A stretch of DNA of 64,000 bases from Argopecten irradians (Eukaryota > Mollusca > Bivalvia > Pectinida > Pectinidae). Under the pieces are notes generated by a model. That model saw only the letters and a list, made by a program, of their open reading frames with translations, did no database searches and was not told the DNA's origin. The stretch spans positions 10,680,609 through 10,744,608 of the forward strand of contig NC_091149.1 in NCBI RefSeq assembly GCF_041381155.1, given 5' to 3'. This document shows, one piece after another, positions 21,953-36,600 of the stretch. Position numbers and translations under genes: made by a program. Each line of letters opens with the position of its first letter. The stretch's first letter is position 1.

Positions 21953-22299
21953 TCTATACTCCAGGGGTTACCGGATCAATTATACGATCTCTACACCCCT
22001 GGACTATCTCATAGTGAAATTGAAGGCACAATCAGCAGGGAATTACATTTGGGGGGAACCATTCAAAAGACCAGCAACCGATTTCCACTTTGAAGACTAC
22101 CAGAGAGAGACGACGCCCATCTTCAAAGCCCCTACACAGGGACAACCTACAGTGTACCGTTTGTTACTTACGGCACGCTCTTTCTGATGTACTTCCAAAT
22201 GACTAAATACCTGTTCATGTTCTGTGCCTCCAGTTTTTACTATGAGATAGTCCTGGGGTGTTGAGATCGTAAGAATGATCGGAACCCCTGGAGTATCGA
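21953..22299. repeat. Long inverted repeat, 78-base arms
   Basis: The left arm (21,953-22,030, with ACTCCAGGGGTTACCGGATC and CACCCCTGGACTATCTCATA) is repeated inverted at 22,222-22,299 (TATGAGATAGTCCTGGGGTG). Arms differ at roughly one base in eight and enclose about 190 bases. The outer CCCTGGAGTATCGAGG phrase also occurs at 1,785, inside the first synthetase block. It looks like a foldback-type element. Confidence 0.65.
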
Positions 22300-22557
22300 G
22301 GATGGGACTCGGATCTCGTTCTGTGATCATACAAGTACAGTAATGTGCCAAAAGTCTTCGTAAATTTTTTTCTATCTATATAACTATGTATTTTACATTT
22401 TTTCTTTGATTTTTCCTGATCTCGTCTATTGGCGGATTTTAATCAATTTTGTGGCATACTTGTAGAGAATTATCTTCACTTTCAGCTCATACTATTTGTA
22501 TAATTTTCCAATATTTTGTTTTCAAAATATATATCTTTTGTGCACCACTTAAACCTA

Positions 22558-22565
22558 TGACGTCA
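22558..22565. promoter_or_regulatory. CRE palindrome TGACGTCA
   Basis: A perfect cAMP-response element followed by an ETS-like ATTTCCTTC and, 30 bases on, AAAATGGCAACG. The first FLACC1 coding exon (24,515) begins with a 3' splice site, so a non-coding exon must lie upstream; this cluster is one candidate for that promoter. The evidence is compositional only. Confidence 0.25.
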
Positions 22566-22907
22566 TTTCCTTCTTTGTTTTTACCAAAATGGCAACGAAA
22601 AAGTTTTGCGTGGTAATGGTTTTCTCAAAAAGTGCATAAAGGAAAATTATGTAAATATTATTAGCTGAATACATATTGAACACCTATTCAACGAACACAT
22701 GGTTTAATACTCTGTATTTGATGAAACTGGGATATATATCTGTTGGAGGAATAAAGGGTATTTGATGAATAGCTGTTCGAGTTATTCCAGGTTTTATTAG
22801 AGGAAACATATAGGGACACGGACCGGACAATGCAACCAGTTCGATAAATGCAGGGTATTTAAGGAATGTGGGTTTGAGTTAAAGGGGTTATACTTTATGG
22901 GGTACAG

Positions 22908-23490
22908 TCAAACCTGTCTATAAAGACCACCCAATAGTCAAACCTGTCTATAAAGACCACCCAATTGTCAAACCTGTCTATAAAGACCATCCAATAGTCA
23001 AACCTGTCTATACAGACCATCCAATAGTCAAACCTGTCTATAAAGACCACCCAATTGTCAAACCTGTCTATAAAGACCACCCAATAGTCAAACCTGTCTA
23101 TAAAGACCACCCAATAGTCAAACCTGTCTATAAAGACCACCCAATAGTCAAACCTGTCTGAAAGTTTAAAGACCTATATTTGGAAACCTGCCTATAAAGA
23201 AGTACTGTAATGTATCCTAAACCTGTTTTTAAATGACCATTTTAAATATCAAACCTGTCTATACAAGTATGTATACACACCACCCAATTGTTCAAAGTTG
23301 TCTTAAAGATAACCCAATAGTCAAACCTGTCTATAAAGACCACCCAATTGTCAAACCTGTACTTTATGTGAAGACCACCCAATTGTCTTGTCTATAAAAC
23401 CATTTGCCAATATCTATCAAACCTGTCTATAAAGACCACCCAATACAAATTCTTGTAAAGACCACCCAATAGTCAAACCTGTCTGAAAAT
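22908..23490 (+). repeat. Minisatellite, 30-base unit
   Basis: Eight nearly perfect copies of ATAGTCAAACCTGTCTATAA plus AGACCACCCA fill 22,908-23,160. Five or more broken copies continue to about 23,490. Because 30 is a multiple of three, both strands stay open and give spurious repeat proteins. The same motif forms the arms of a hairpin at 41,684-41,745. Confidence 0.85.
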
Positions 23491-24494
23491 AGTGAACTCA
23501 CAGACCGTGGGAATATAACCTTTATACATAGGGTATTTTGGGATATCGCTGGGTCAAGGCAGATTTACTGCAGCAAAATTGTTTTGTGAGTTTGTTATAT
23601 TTAAGAAATGTACAATTCAGTCTAAGATATCTGAACTTTAAAATTGTATTTTTCAGATAAAACAACTTCTAGTGGAAATAATTTCAGTCACTATAACTGT
23701 GATATGCCTGAAAAGAAACGTGTGTGAAATATATTCTAACTTGGCATATAATACACATTGTGGTCGAACTTCTTGTATACCCTGTCCCTTGCTCGTAAAG
23801 TAATGCAATGTCATGCTCAAATTGCAATCTGAAAAAAGTGTTTACCTTCAATTAGAAATGTTTTGTCTTGCCTATGGCCATTAATTATACATAGGTGTTG
23901 CTTCTCAGTGTTATGTAGTTTTTGTTTAATGCGTATACTTATAGCTCGGGTATGGGTCAGAGTTAATATTGTACCTGCTTAATAAAATTGATCAACGATT
24001 TGATATTTGTACTGATTAATTATAATACTTAACAATGTTTGGAATTTGTCAATGTTTTACATAGTAATAATATCAGGATACCAATCAAAATAATAAACCT
24101 ACATGATGTTATTTTATCACACTTAAAAAAATGTTCTCAAAGAAGTTGTTATTTGGAAAATAATGGAATTACAGTATGTTTAATGTACATTATAAGACAC
24201 ACATTATTACTAAACTGACTTAAAATTCCCAAAAGGCTCAAGGCCCCACTATATAAATACATGTATTGGGATTTTTCAAAATATTGAAAATAGCTAGTAT
24301 TTTAGACTTCACTAAAAGAATCCTACAAGAATAGTTCCAACATTTAAAGGAAATACTTTTATAAAGTAACATTAAATTCTGATTTAATTTACATTGTAAT
24401 TGTTTTGGTGAGCGTTTATTGAGCAGCCAATATACATGTACATTATCACTGATAAGCTTTTAATTTTTTTCAAACTTTGTCTTTATTTTTTCAG
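23491..24494. other. No gene seen; upstream flank or intron of FLACC1
   Basis: AT-rich single-copy sequence that ends in the polypyrimidine tract and AG (TTATTTTTTCAG) before exon 1A. Nothing else was recognised. Confidence 0.4.
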
Positions 24495-24639
24495 TAATTG
24501 TTCATATTACAAAAATGAGTGCAGATGTACTTGGGTACCCCGCCAGGCCATCGAGCCGGGTCGGGATGTATCAAGCCGATTCTTTTAGTAAAACAACACA
24601 TAGTTCGTCTGACAGCGGATCTCACATCAAGCGTCCAAG
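24495..24639 (+). CDS. FLACC1: FLACC1 exon 1A (alternative N-terminus)
   Basis: Preceded by TTATTTTTTCAG. The ATG at 24,515 opens 41 codons, beginning MSADVLGYPARPSSRVGMYQ and then rich in serine, up to a GTAAGA donor in phase 2. The 3' splice site before it implies a non-coding exon further upstream. No counterpart in the human N-terminus is recognised. Confidence 0.65.
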
Positions 24640-27600
24640 GTAAGAAATCCATTCTTGTTGTTTGTCTTGGATTCAATATTTTTTGCTATATTTGGAATCT
24701 GAAGCCTACGTACTTGGCAGTACTGTAGATGTATCCTAGCTGTTTTAAAAGAACTTTTAAAGGTATGCAGACTACTACAAGTATGCATACATCACACCGA
24801 AAGTAACAAGTAGTGAAGTTATCCACTAAGGACAACCGCAGCTACAACCAGTCAAGACAATCAAGTGGCATCACCGCAAGCTACTACTTTAGCTTCCTTT
24901 GATGTGAAGGCCAGCCAAAGAATCTATCCTGTTAAATCATTTGCCTTTCATCTATGGCCCGGCCATCTATCTATATATAAACAATTCTTGTTACCACTAT
25001 TTCTCAGGAAGTACAAAAGACTTACATGTATTTCTTAAATTTCATAAATGTATATACCGTAGATGTGCATACTGTATTTTGGGACTAATGGGTCAACAAG
25101 ATGGCCGACAAGCAACAATCTTTGATTTCGAAAATTGAAGTTTGTTACTGCTATTTCTCAGAAAGTACTAATTAAGGGTATATCTGAAATTGAACCGGAT
25201 TTAGATTTTTTTGATAAAATTGGTGGAAATAAAAATTTAACCTGACTATATAGGAGCAAGATAAAGGAGAAAGAATAGCCAGGTAGCCTTAATATAGCCT
25301 ACAGTGATCTTAATACAGCAGGTCAAACTTATTAAAATTGCATGTCTATTGATAGGACTGATATCCATGCAAGAAATTAAAAAAGTGGTTTAAGAAATTA
25401 GGTGGTCCTTATAATATATTGTATTAATTATGACATAGGTGTTGCTAATCAAGTTTGAGTGACTTCAGTTACTATTATTTTATATATATAATTAGCATTG
25501 TGGAAGTCATATCTCTCTCAGCAACTATACTTAAAGGCCAGGGGAGATAACTAGTACAGTCATATTGGGATATGTTACTGTAGCATGATGAGCAAAATTA
25601 TTACATGTACAGAGTGTACCAAAGGTTATGTTACACTTTCAAAGTTTAATAATTTGTTTTAATGCAGAACATAAGCATCAAAATTTCATTTGTAAAAACC
25701 CTGCAATCAGAAATTTTGTTTTCTTCTTAAAAACAGCTCAACAAAATGAATAATGTAATCTTAGCAACAATCATAATGTGCCCTCTTGTCTTGTGCTTAA
25801 TAATATTGTGCCCTTGTCTTGTATTCAATCATAATACCCTCTTGCTTTGATTTCAATCATACTGTGCCCTCTTGACTTGTGTTATATTTTAATGTGCCCT
25901 CAATTGTGTTCAATTATAATATGCCCTTTTGTCTGGTGTTCAATATCATCAATGCCCCCTTGTTTTGTATTCAATCATAATGTGCCCCCTTGTCTTGTGC
26001 CCTTTTGACTTGTGTTCAATGATAATGTGCCCTCTTGTGTCCAATCATAATGTCCTCTTGTTTTGTATTCAATCATAATGTGCCCTTTTGACTTGTGTTC
26101 AATGATAATGTGCCCTCTTGTGTCCAATCATAATGTCCTCTTGTTTTGTATTCAATCATAATGTGCCCTTTTGACTTGTGTTCAATGATAATGTGCCCTC
26201 TTGTGTCCAATCAGAATGTCCTCTTGTTTTGCGTGTTCAATGATAATGTGCCCTCTTGTGTTCAATCATAATGTCCTCTTGTTTTGTATTCAACCATAAT
26301 ATGCCCTTTTGTCTTGTGTTCAATGATAATGTGCCCTCTTGTGTTCAATCATAATGCCCTCTTGTTTTGTATTCAATCTTAATGTGCCCTTTTGTCTTGT
26401 GTTCAATTATAATGTGCCCTCTTGTGTTTAATCATAATGCCATCTGCCTTGTGTCCAATAATAATGTCCTCTTGTCTTGTGTTCAATCCTAATGTGTCCT
26501 CTTGCCTTGTGTTTAATCATAATGTGCCCTCTTGTTTTGTGTTCAATCACAATGTCCTCTTGCCTTATGTTCAATCATAATGCCCTCTTGTCTTGCTTTC
26601 AATCATAATGTCCTTGTGTTTTGTATTCAATCATAATGTCCTCTTGTCTTGTGTTCAATCATAATGTGTCCTCTTGTCTTATTTTCAATCATAATGTCCT
26701 CATGTTTTGTATTCAATCATAATGCCCTCTTGTCTTGTTTTCAATCATAATGTATTAATGTCCTTGTGTTTTGTATTCAATCATAATGTCCTCTTGTCTT
26801 GTGTTCAATCATAATGTGCCTTCTTGTCTTGTGTTCAATCATAATCATAATGTGCCCTCTTGTCTTGTGTTCAATCATAATCATAATGTGCCCTCTTGTC
26901 TTGTGTTCAATCATAATGTGCTCTCTTGTCTTATGTTCAATCATAATGCCCTCTTGCCTTTACTTGTGTTCATTCATAATGTGATCTTGTCTAATGTGTT
27001 AAATCATAATGTGCCCTCTTGCCTTGTGCGTAATCATAAAGTGCCCTCTTCTCTTGTTTTCAATTAAAATGCCCTCATTTTTTGTGTTCAATCATTATGA
27101 ATGCCCTCTTGTCTTGTGTTCAATGATAATGCCCTTTTGTCTTGTGTTCAATGATAATGTCCTCTTGTCTTGTGTTCAATGATAATGCTCTCTTGTCTTG
27201 TGTTCAATCATAATGTCCTTGTGCCATTTAGTAAACAACTGGTATAACTCTGTTAGATTTAAATTTTAATTGTTTAATTCAACACATGTTTCGGAATAAC
27301 ATATATAATAAGACCATTTTATATATAAACTTTTTACTGGCATATATCTTAATTTTATGGATATTCTAAGTGTGGACTTGCCATATTTGAGCCCACTTAT
27401 GAAATTTGTTGTAAACAAGTCTAGTACAAACAGTTTAGAGAAATGATATATATATGTTATATACATTGTACATATATGCCAGCTCATATATGATGTTTGT
27501 TTAATAAGTTAAAGTTTTAATACAGAAGATCAAGCATCAAGATTTCATTTGCAAAAACCCTGCAATCAGAAATTTTGTTTTCTTCTCAAAAACAGCCCAG

Positions 27601-30600
27601 CAAAATGAATAATGTAATCTTAGCAACATTCATAATGTGTCCTCTTGTCTTATGTTCAATAATAATGCGATCTTATCTTGTGTTGAATCATAATGTGCTC
27701 TCTTGTCCTCTGCTTAATCATAATGTGCCCTCTTGTCTTGTTTTCAATAATAAAACCATCTCATCTTGTGCTCAATCATTATGAATGCCCTCTTGTTTTG
27801 TGTTCAATCATAATGTGCCCTCTTGTTTTGTGTTCAATCATAATGTTCCATCTTGTATTGTGTTCAATTATAATGTGCCTTCTTTTCTTGTGTTCAATCA
27901 TAATGCCCTCTTGTCTTGTGTTCAATTAGAAAATGCCCTCTTGTCGTGTGTTCAATCATAATTTGCCCTCTTGTCTTGTGTTCAATGATAATGCCCTCTT
28001 GTCTTGTGTTCAATCATAATTTGCCATTTTGTCTTGTGTTCAATTATAATGTCTTCTCTTATGTTCAATCATAATGTCCTTGTGTCATTCAGTAAATAAC
28101 GGATAACTCTGTTAGATTTAAATTTTGTTTAATTCAACACATGTTTAGGAAGGACATTTTTATATATAACAAGGCCATTTTATATATTAACATTTTTCTG
28201 GCATATCTTAATTTCATTGACATCCTAAGTGTAGACTGGCCATAGTTGAGCCCACTTGTGAAATTTGTTGTAAACAAGTCTAGTACAAACAGTTTAGAGA
28301 AATGGTATATATATATGTTATATACATTGTACATATATGCCAGCTCATATGATGTTTGCTTAATAAGTCAAAGTCAGAACTTATTTCATTTCTGAATTTC
28401 AATCCAACTATAGGATTAGACCAAACATACCAATGGTTTATATACACAGAGAAATCAGCAGATTTATATCTCCCGATGCTTGATTTGAACAGTTTCTTTA
28501 AATCACGACTTACTGAACTATTGGCACATTTTGACATCAAAGGATCGGACTGTTTATATTGAATTGATCAATAAAGGAAAGCTATTGAACTGTTCTGGGC
28601 TCAGTGTCAATACAATGGGACTATTTATATAAGTCTGATACACTTATAGACCATTACTAAGTCACAGTCTGGGATCCTATACGACTGTAGAATATTTTGC
28701 GAATCACATGAAGTTTCTCAGAGATCGCATAATTATGTAGAACATTAGAGTCAAAGTCTGGGATCCTATACGACTGTGGAATATTTAGTGATTTTCATGA
28801 AGTTTCTCAGATATCTCATAATTAAAAAGAACATTACAGAGTCACAGTCTGGGATCCTATACGACTGTGGAATATTTAGTGATTTTCATGAAGTTTCTCA
28901 GATATCTCATAATTAAAAAGAACATTACAGAGTCACAGTCTGGGATCCTATATGACTGTGGAATATTTAATGATGAGTAACAGCTAGGGTAGTTTGTATA
29001 AGTGTACAATCGGGTATGCTAGGCTAACAATACTTTGGTATTAGTGTACAATCGGGTATGCTAGGCTAACAATACTTTGGTATTATGATTAGTTAGCATA
29101 CACTGATGACCATAATTTTGTTTATATAGAGTCAGTGATAGTAACAGGATAGCTTGTATATGTGTATAATAGGGTATGCTAGGCTAACAATACTTTGGTA
29201 TAGTGATCTGTTAGCTATACATGAGTCTAGAGCAGACTCTATCAGATAATTTTATGACTTGGAGTGATAACCGCAGACTGTAGAATTTAAATTTCATTGG
29301 AGTTAAACATTTGAAAGCCTCGCAGTTAAACACTCTTGTAAAGTGCATGTTGTTGTACAGTGGTATTTTCTGTACTGTTACCAGTGAGGATATTTGGGAA
29401 TTAATGTTCTTTCTTAGGAGTGATGCGTACGGAGATATACCTGTATGGTAATTTAGGTTATATATAACTATAATGCTATTTAGACTCGATCATGGCAGAA
29501 AAGTTTGTGCAAGTGCCCTAAAGTTTATGTTTAGAGTTGTGTTGAATCAAATCTTAAGTTAGGCTTAAAATTAATAACAAACAGTATAATTTGGATTCAG
29601 ACTTAAGGTTTTTTTTCTGTTCAGAGAAGTAATTTTTAATTTTTACCAGTAGTGATCCCCGCTAGCTCTAATGTCCTAATTTGTGTCCCGCAGCATGTTC
29701 CACAGTACCTGTTTATTTAGTTTCATATTTATAATTGCTGATATTGACTACAAAATTAATGCCTATTTTTGCTGTAAACAATAATTGATTCCCATTATGA
29801 AATATACATTTAAATATATTTTTTCCTTAGAATTGTTATTTTTCTTGTAAGATATTTAAGAATTTTTTATTTTAAATGTCTCAAGCTGTCATACATCTCT
29901 CAATCAATTTTTTGTATAGTGATTTGATTAAGTTTTATTACCTATGTGGAATCAATATTTTACATGCACTCATTAATTAATGATAGCTGTAAAGCTGTAT
30001 TCCTATTTTATACACTGATTGTGGATGTTTACTTAATAATTTCAGGGTCCTGTACCTTTAAAATAGGGAAAACTTTGCATTGCAGCTTTCTTGAAACAAG
30101 TATATTTTAGAGAGTTTTTTTGGGTGGGTTATTATTTACATCAAATTTGGAAAATACAGCAACATCTCTCTAGGGGAATTAAGGGGCCTTTATTCGGTCC
30201 AAAATGTACTTAAAAAATCACTGACTATAGCTCTGACAGCTATATGTTTTCGTAGATCATCCCAAACTCTATAATATCAGATAGTGGTATAAACATGGTG
30301 TATTGATATTAACACTAGGGTTTGGCTGGTAGAGACTGGCACACCCTAACAGGCTTTTAATATTGATTAGACACACATAGTATTCATTAATTATATTTAA
30401 ACATCCACAGGTCTCTGTATATTTAACCATAGAAATAGTTCCTCTGTCCTGACTAATGCTGTCATATTATGGGAGAGAAAGTTAGAGGTCGTTTGGAAAA
30501 TTTATAGTGGATTGGATTCTTGAGCCGATATATATCTATAAACTTGACATTTTCAATTGGATCTTTGCAACACATTTTCATCGTGTGCCAGTACAACAAG

Positions 30601-33600
30601 TGGTATTTCTTCGGAGACAAATTCGGATCGAAGATGGAAAATATCCTAGCTACATGAAGTCTGTTACTAAAAGGTCATGATATCAAATCTTTGGAAAATT
30701 GAATCATATCTAAGGAATTTGTTTCTATTTGTGAGAATTAATGAAAACATCCGATACTTTCCGAGACTTTTTGTACAAGATGAGGATATCAACAAATATG
30801 TGATACTGTTGTGGAATTATCTGTATAAGTGTGATAAAGGAATAAAGTCATGACGGCCTCCGTTGTCCAGACCAAACGGTATCAACTCTACCCATTTTCA
30901 GAGTCTAGGTAGGTGCTACAGTTTGAGTACTTTTTATTACCTACAAGTATACAGTATTTCATTGACATCATTAACTGACACGACTGCAGCTTAAAACTTA
31001 TATGTAAGTCAATTGATACAAAATGGAAATTTTTTTACAAAAGCATGTTGCTTGGTGTCTTTTGCAGCATGCTTCACTGATATAGCACTTATAAAAAGGG
31101 CAGTAGTTCCAGAATATACAAGAACTTCTTGTCTTCTAATACAAAACATAAAAATACCACAGTCTCCCAAAACATGCACTGTCCACTACATACACACTAC
31201 ACACCGCATACATGGGAGGCCGTCCTTACATGACCCTGGCTGTTCATAGGACGTTAATTAATCAAGCAAACCAAAGCAAACCAAATCAAAGACAGTGTGT
31301 AAAGCGCTAAAATAAAATGTTTTTAACAGCTAAAATGAGTACTTAATTTAAGATACATATAAATGTAGTATCTGGTGATAAAAATTCCCATTTATATACA
31401 CTTTTATTATATGTTTTCCTTGTGGTTCCATACTGTGTATTTATACAAGCGGAAAAAAAAATGAAGAAGGTGACTTGAGAATTCCTTCAACAGATATGAG
31501 TTATATATTTATTATATGTAAGAGTCTACCCCAGATTTTTTTATAAGTACCCAGGTATATATATATAGGTTTATTAGAACAATAGTACTGAAGAGGTATC
31601 ATTCATAAACATTACTCTTCAGAGACATTAATAATCCTATTAAAGTATTAATGTTCGTTTATCAAAACAGCAGTCTGACTTGAATTATAAAGCTTTAATT
31701 CCTCTATCTACTGCGATAGGATTTTACAGAGTTTAACTTTTGAATGGCAGGATTTATTTTTTACAGTCTGCATGGACAAAACTTCCATGGGAAAGCATTT
31801 ACAAAGAGTCCAAACCTGGTTTAGATGGACAATTTATTCTGCTTTATTTGCAAATTTTAGCAATTAGCTAGGTTTTGCTGAAATCTTTAAGATAATGGAT
31901 TAATAAGAAGTCAATATTTCTACGATGACAGGTGATACAAAGTAAGTGTGTTTTATCATATCCAATGAAAATTCAGTGATTTTATTATCCAATGACAGTG
32001 CAGTGATTTTATTATCCATTGCCATTGCAGTGATTTTATTATCCAATGACAATTCAGTGATTTTATTATCCAATGAAAATGCAGTGATTTTATTATCCAA
32101 TGACAATTCAGTGATTTAATTATCCAATGACAATTCAGTGATTTAATTATCCAATGAAAATTCAGTGATTTAAGGTAGACCGTCCCTTCTGGTTTCCTCT
32201 CAAGGATTTTGTTCATTTTTTGATATTTTGATTTTAGGTATACCCTGATCAGAAAAACTGCATAAAAATCATATGTCTCTGGGTTAATTTTTCTTTCAGG
32301 GTTGCTTAAAGATATGTACTAATGATTTAATATTCTGGATTTTAAGAATTTTTAAATAAATAATAATTCCTCCCTGTAACATCCCTTAACATATAAATAA
32401 TATGCCCATAACACGTTCATACCTTCAGTAGGTGATATAGAATTCATAACTGTATCCAATAAGCTAGGGATTCCACAACAAAACAAAATATTGCTATTTT
32501 AAAATTTAATATATAATTCCAGGCCCAGTTGTAGTGAAAAATTACAACTAGTCAAAATTACAAAATAGTCATGTTTTCTTTTTTTCTAAAAAAATTTTCT
32601 CAAGAAAAATCGATTTTTTAGAATTTCCATGAAGATTCGCTTATTTGTGCAATACGAAAAGCCAATAAAAATTATACCTCACCTCATTATTTTTCAAAAT
32701 ATGACTTATTTTCTTCCTAATATCCCTTAAATTTTGGCCTGAAAATGTAAAAAAAAATATAGGCGAATCCATAGCACTTTGTACGTTTTATGTTATTCAT
32801 TTACCCTTGCTTGTTTTCTATATTTATTATAATATTGGAGCATACCAAATAACACAATAATTACATATCTTGATGATTTCATTTATTTGTTATATAAAAT
32901 ATAACATTAAAACCAGTTTGCAAGGTACATGTATATGTAGGCCTGACCTCAAACTTTCAAAAAGAGTCTAATTCAGCAGGAAATATATCAGCTTTTTCTG
33001 AGACAAATAATTTGCTCTGTGTGATACTGTATTGAAATGGATTATTTTCCGTTATAGCATCTTTCAAATTATAAGTAAAGATTTTCACAGAAAATAAAAT
33101 GTAAATATTTTCCAGCAATTTTATTTCAGTATTTTGTTTGTCCGTTTCCGGAAGAAAATTAGTATATCGATATCTTACAAAGAGTGCGTATTAAAGCTTG
33201 AAACTTAAATGTTTTTATTCAAACCACCATTAACTTCTTTTGGCATCCATATACTGTGTAAATTTATTTCTATTCTACACAAAGATAGGTATATAATTAT
33301 AATGATAACAGTCATTAATTTGTTACTCTTGACATGAAGTTTTTCATTTTGGGTCCCCGTAAATCCATGTGTATTCCATCTGATTGTTTAACGACTATTA
33401 TGATTCTTGGATTTGACTTCATGCATGAATCTTCAAAATCATACTATATTTTCCAATTGTCACATCTTTAGATTGATACAGTTTAAGTAAAAACTCTAAA
33501 AGGTTCTAGACGAAAGACTTGCTCGAATGCCAATTTCAGACGCGAGTTGTACGTAATAGATGGGTACAGAGAAATCAAATATGTTTGCCATGATCCAGAT

Positions 33601-36600
33601 AGCGACGTTACAAATGTATGACGTCACAGAAGGGAGGGTCTACGTTAATTATCCAATGAAAATTCAGGGATTTTATTACCCAATGATAAGTCAAGGATTT
33701 TTATCTTATGAATATAGTTACAGTGATTTATTTATTATCCAATGACCATAAATAAAGTTCAGAATTAGAATTTTTGATGATTTTTATGAAAGCATGCTCA
33801 TTTATACATTCATTGTCATAATCTTACATTACTTGATTACAAATGAATCAGCTTTTTTGAAATATGATGATACATTTTGTATTAGCATATTGAGAAAGTT
33901 ATGAAGGCTTCAAGGACTGTTACAGGGATGTGACAATTCATGTACTGGTAGGTTCTATTGTATAATTGTGTTTGTACATTGTATCTATAAAGGCAGTCTG
34001 TTTGTACATTGTATCTATAAAGGCAGTCTATGGTAGCAGATGTATAGCCGATATAATTTTGCAAAAACTAAAAAAATATCAGCAAAACATTCTTAAAAGA
34101 CATTCCGTATTTGAAGGCGCTAAAAAGTTGAAGCAAATCAAGGGGCACTTAATAAAAACAAATTTGGACACAAATCAATTTGCAAAAGTTATAAGTAAGG
34201 AAACTAACACAGTTTTCATCTCTTCAGTCTGCATTAATAATTTGAAATAAGTGAAAATAAAGCCTAAAAAGTGGGGAGGGGCGCATTATGATATTGAGTC
34301 AAATATGGTATCCATTAATATATTTAGAATTATAAATTGTTTACAGTACACTAGACTGCTAACTTAAATTCAACAATAACTATTTAATAATTGATTGAAT
34401 AGATTCTTTTTGTATCAAGCTCAGATCATAAATCATAAAATCTCAACTATTCACACTTAAAGGACATGCATATAGCCATTTATCTTAAATTATACTCTGT
34501 GAAAGGGAGAGTACCTTAGACTTTTTTTGCTGCTACAGTATTCAATCCAATAATTAAGCACCCATGAGGTCAGCTGTTAAAATTCAAGGGGCGTTTCTTG
34601 GGACAAGATTAACACCTTTCACAAAATTATTGCAAAATGGACACTGCACAAAAAACTTGAGATTTGTGAACGAAACAAATTAGGAAGAGAAACATTATAT
34701 TCATATATACAGTAAAACATAAAGAACATGCTGACAACAAATATATGGTTATTAAGTAGATATTTCCATTCCCCATCAAGGTTCCTGTACGATGTGTGTT
34801 ACATTTCTGATTTCATTGGTCCCAATACTCACTGGTTAGTGATAACTCTTTTACTGTATTTGATAGAGACTTTAATAAAAGGTGAATTAATGCAAGAGGG
34901 TTGGGGAGGGGGGACATTTTCAAGAGGATTCAATTGCATGACACGCAGTTGAAATAATCTATTATTCTTGTAAATTCTAATAATTGCTCACCAAAGAAGC
35001 GAAAAATGAATCCCATGCAAAAGTGAGAATGAGTAGGTTTAAGGTAATAGGTGCGGGGGATTCTTTTGGGTACAATACGGTATAGAATCAATCTTAGTTT
35101 ACCCCAGTCTATAGAAAATCTATATAGATGGAGAGTGTGTATTGCCACCTTACAATTCTGTTATTGCATTTGAGAAGCCTTGTTGTTGTGGTGTTCTGTA
35201 CAAAAGGCTATCTGTTATCTTGTCAATAGGTAATGGATCGCTTTTAATACTATCGAGGAAAATAAATAGTGTCTAATAGCTTTGTACCAGGATGTTCATG
35301 ACTAAGGTAACATTGTAAGGTATATATAGCTCACGTTTTGTAGATTTTCCACACCTGTTTTCAATTTCACTGGTCCAAGAGAACCTGGATCTACTTTTAA
35401 TAGAAAATCCATTTCTGACATATTTTACTGCTGAATTTGGATTGATTTTAGATCAAGTTAATGAATATAATTATAAGACTCTTTCATATGTGGATATGAA
35501 TGATAGGGATATTGAGACTACCCAAGAGTCACATATTGTAGTATTATACCCGAGGCTTGCCAAGGGTTTTACAACATTTTGTGATCCCAAGGGTAGAAGA
35601 TCCCTATCCTTCCTATCCGTAATATGAAAGTATGGAGGGGTAAAAGTAAAAAAAAATCTGCTTGAATTAACTGTTTCATTGAAACTCAGAGTTGAGCAAG
35701 GCTGAGCAAAGTTCAACTGTTTCATTGCAACTCAATGTTTAGCATTAGTTCAACTTTTTTCATTGAACCTTATTGTTGACCGTCATTTGTTCAACTGTTT
35801 CATTGAAACACAATGTAGAGCATTTGTTCAACTACATGTTCATTGAAACAATGTTGAACATTTATTTGTTTCATTGAAACTCAATGTTGAACATTAGTTC
35901 AACTTTTTTATTTTAGCATTTGTTCAGCTTTTTTTGAATGTTGAGCTCCTTCAAACTTTTTAAAAATTAACCTTATTGTTGAGCAATTTGTTCATTGAGC
36001 ATTTGACCTTTTTGCATAACTTTTTTTGTTCAACTACTATGTTTGATTGCATGTTGAGCCATTAAACTTTTTTCATTGAACCTTAATGTTGAGCATTTGT
36101 TCAACTGTTTCATTGAAACTCTATGTTGAGCATTAAACTTTTTCATTGAAACTCAATGTTGAGCATTTGTTCAGCTGTTTCATTGAAACTCAATGTTGAG
36201 CATTAGTTCAACTTTTCATTGAATCCATATTTCAATGTTTGATTGCATTTGTTCATTTGTTCAAACTGTTTCATTGAAACATTCAATGTTGAGCATTGTT
36301 CAACTACATGTTTCATTTTCAGTGTTGAACATTTTCAGCTGTGTTCATTGAAACTCAATGTTGAACATTGTTCAACATTGAACCTTATTGTTGAGCATTT
36401 GTTCACTACTGTTTCAATGTTGAAACTGAACCTTAATGTTGAGCATTTGTTCAACTGTTTCATTTAAACTGAATGTTGAGCATTTGTTCAGCTGTTTCAT
36501 TGAAACTGAATGTTGAGCATTTGTTTGTTTCATTGAAACTCTATGTTGAGCATTTAAACTTTTTCATTGAAACTCAATGTTGAGCATTTGTTCAGCTGTT

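Larger units (their letters stand above)
25640..28370 (+). repeat. Tandem segmental duplication containing minisatellites
   Basis: Two copies of a compound unit lie side by side: a 5' flank (25,650 and 27,520 onward, both with CCTGCAATCAGAAATTTTG), a 30-base minisatellite, then a 3' flank (27,225 and 28,085 onward, both with AACTCTGTTAGATTTAAATT). The array is about 1.45 kb in the first copy and 0.45 kb in the second, so the arrays changed length after the block was doubled. Confidence 0.75.

Noticed and set aside
22895-23140. Repeat protein FIDRFDYWVV on the minus strand
   Set aside because: It is the 30-base minisatellite kept open by its period; there is no start context, and no unique sequence on either side.
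26771-27067. 98-residue frame of CLVFNHNVPS repeats
   Set aside because: Translation of the 30-base minisatellite; all frames are similarly open and unit lengths vary.
25775-28085. CRISPR-like array
   Set aside because: Units are contiguous variants without unique spacers in a eukaryotic intron; it is a minisatellite.
31956-32216. HWIIKSLNC repeat frame on the minus strand
   Set aside because: A 27-base minisatellite artefact.
34031-34250. Lysine-rich frame after the 30-base direct repeat
   Set aside because: A-rich composition explains it; the upstream part is the repeat and there is no acceptor or donor.
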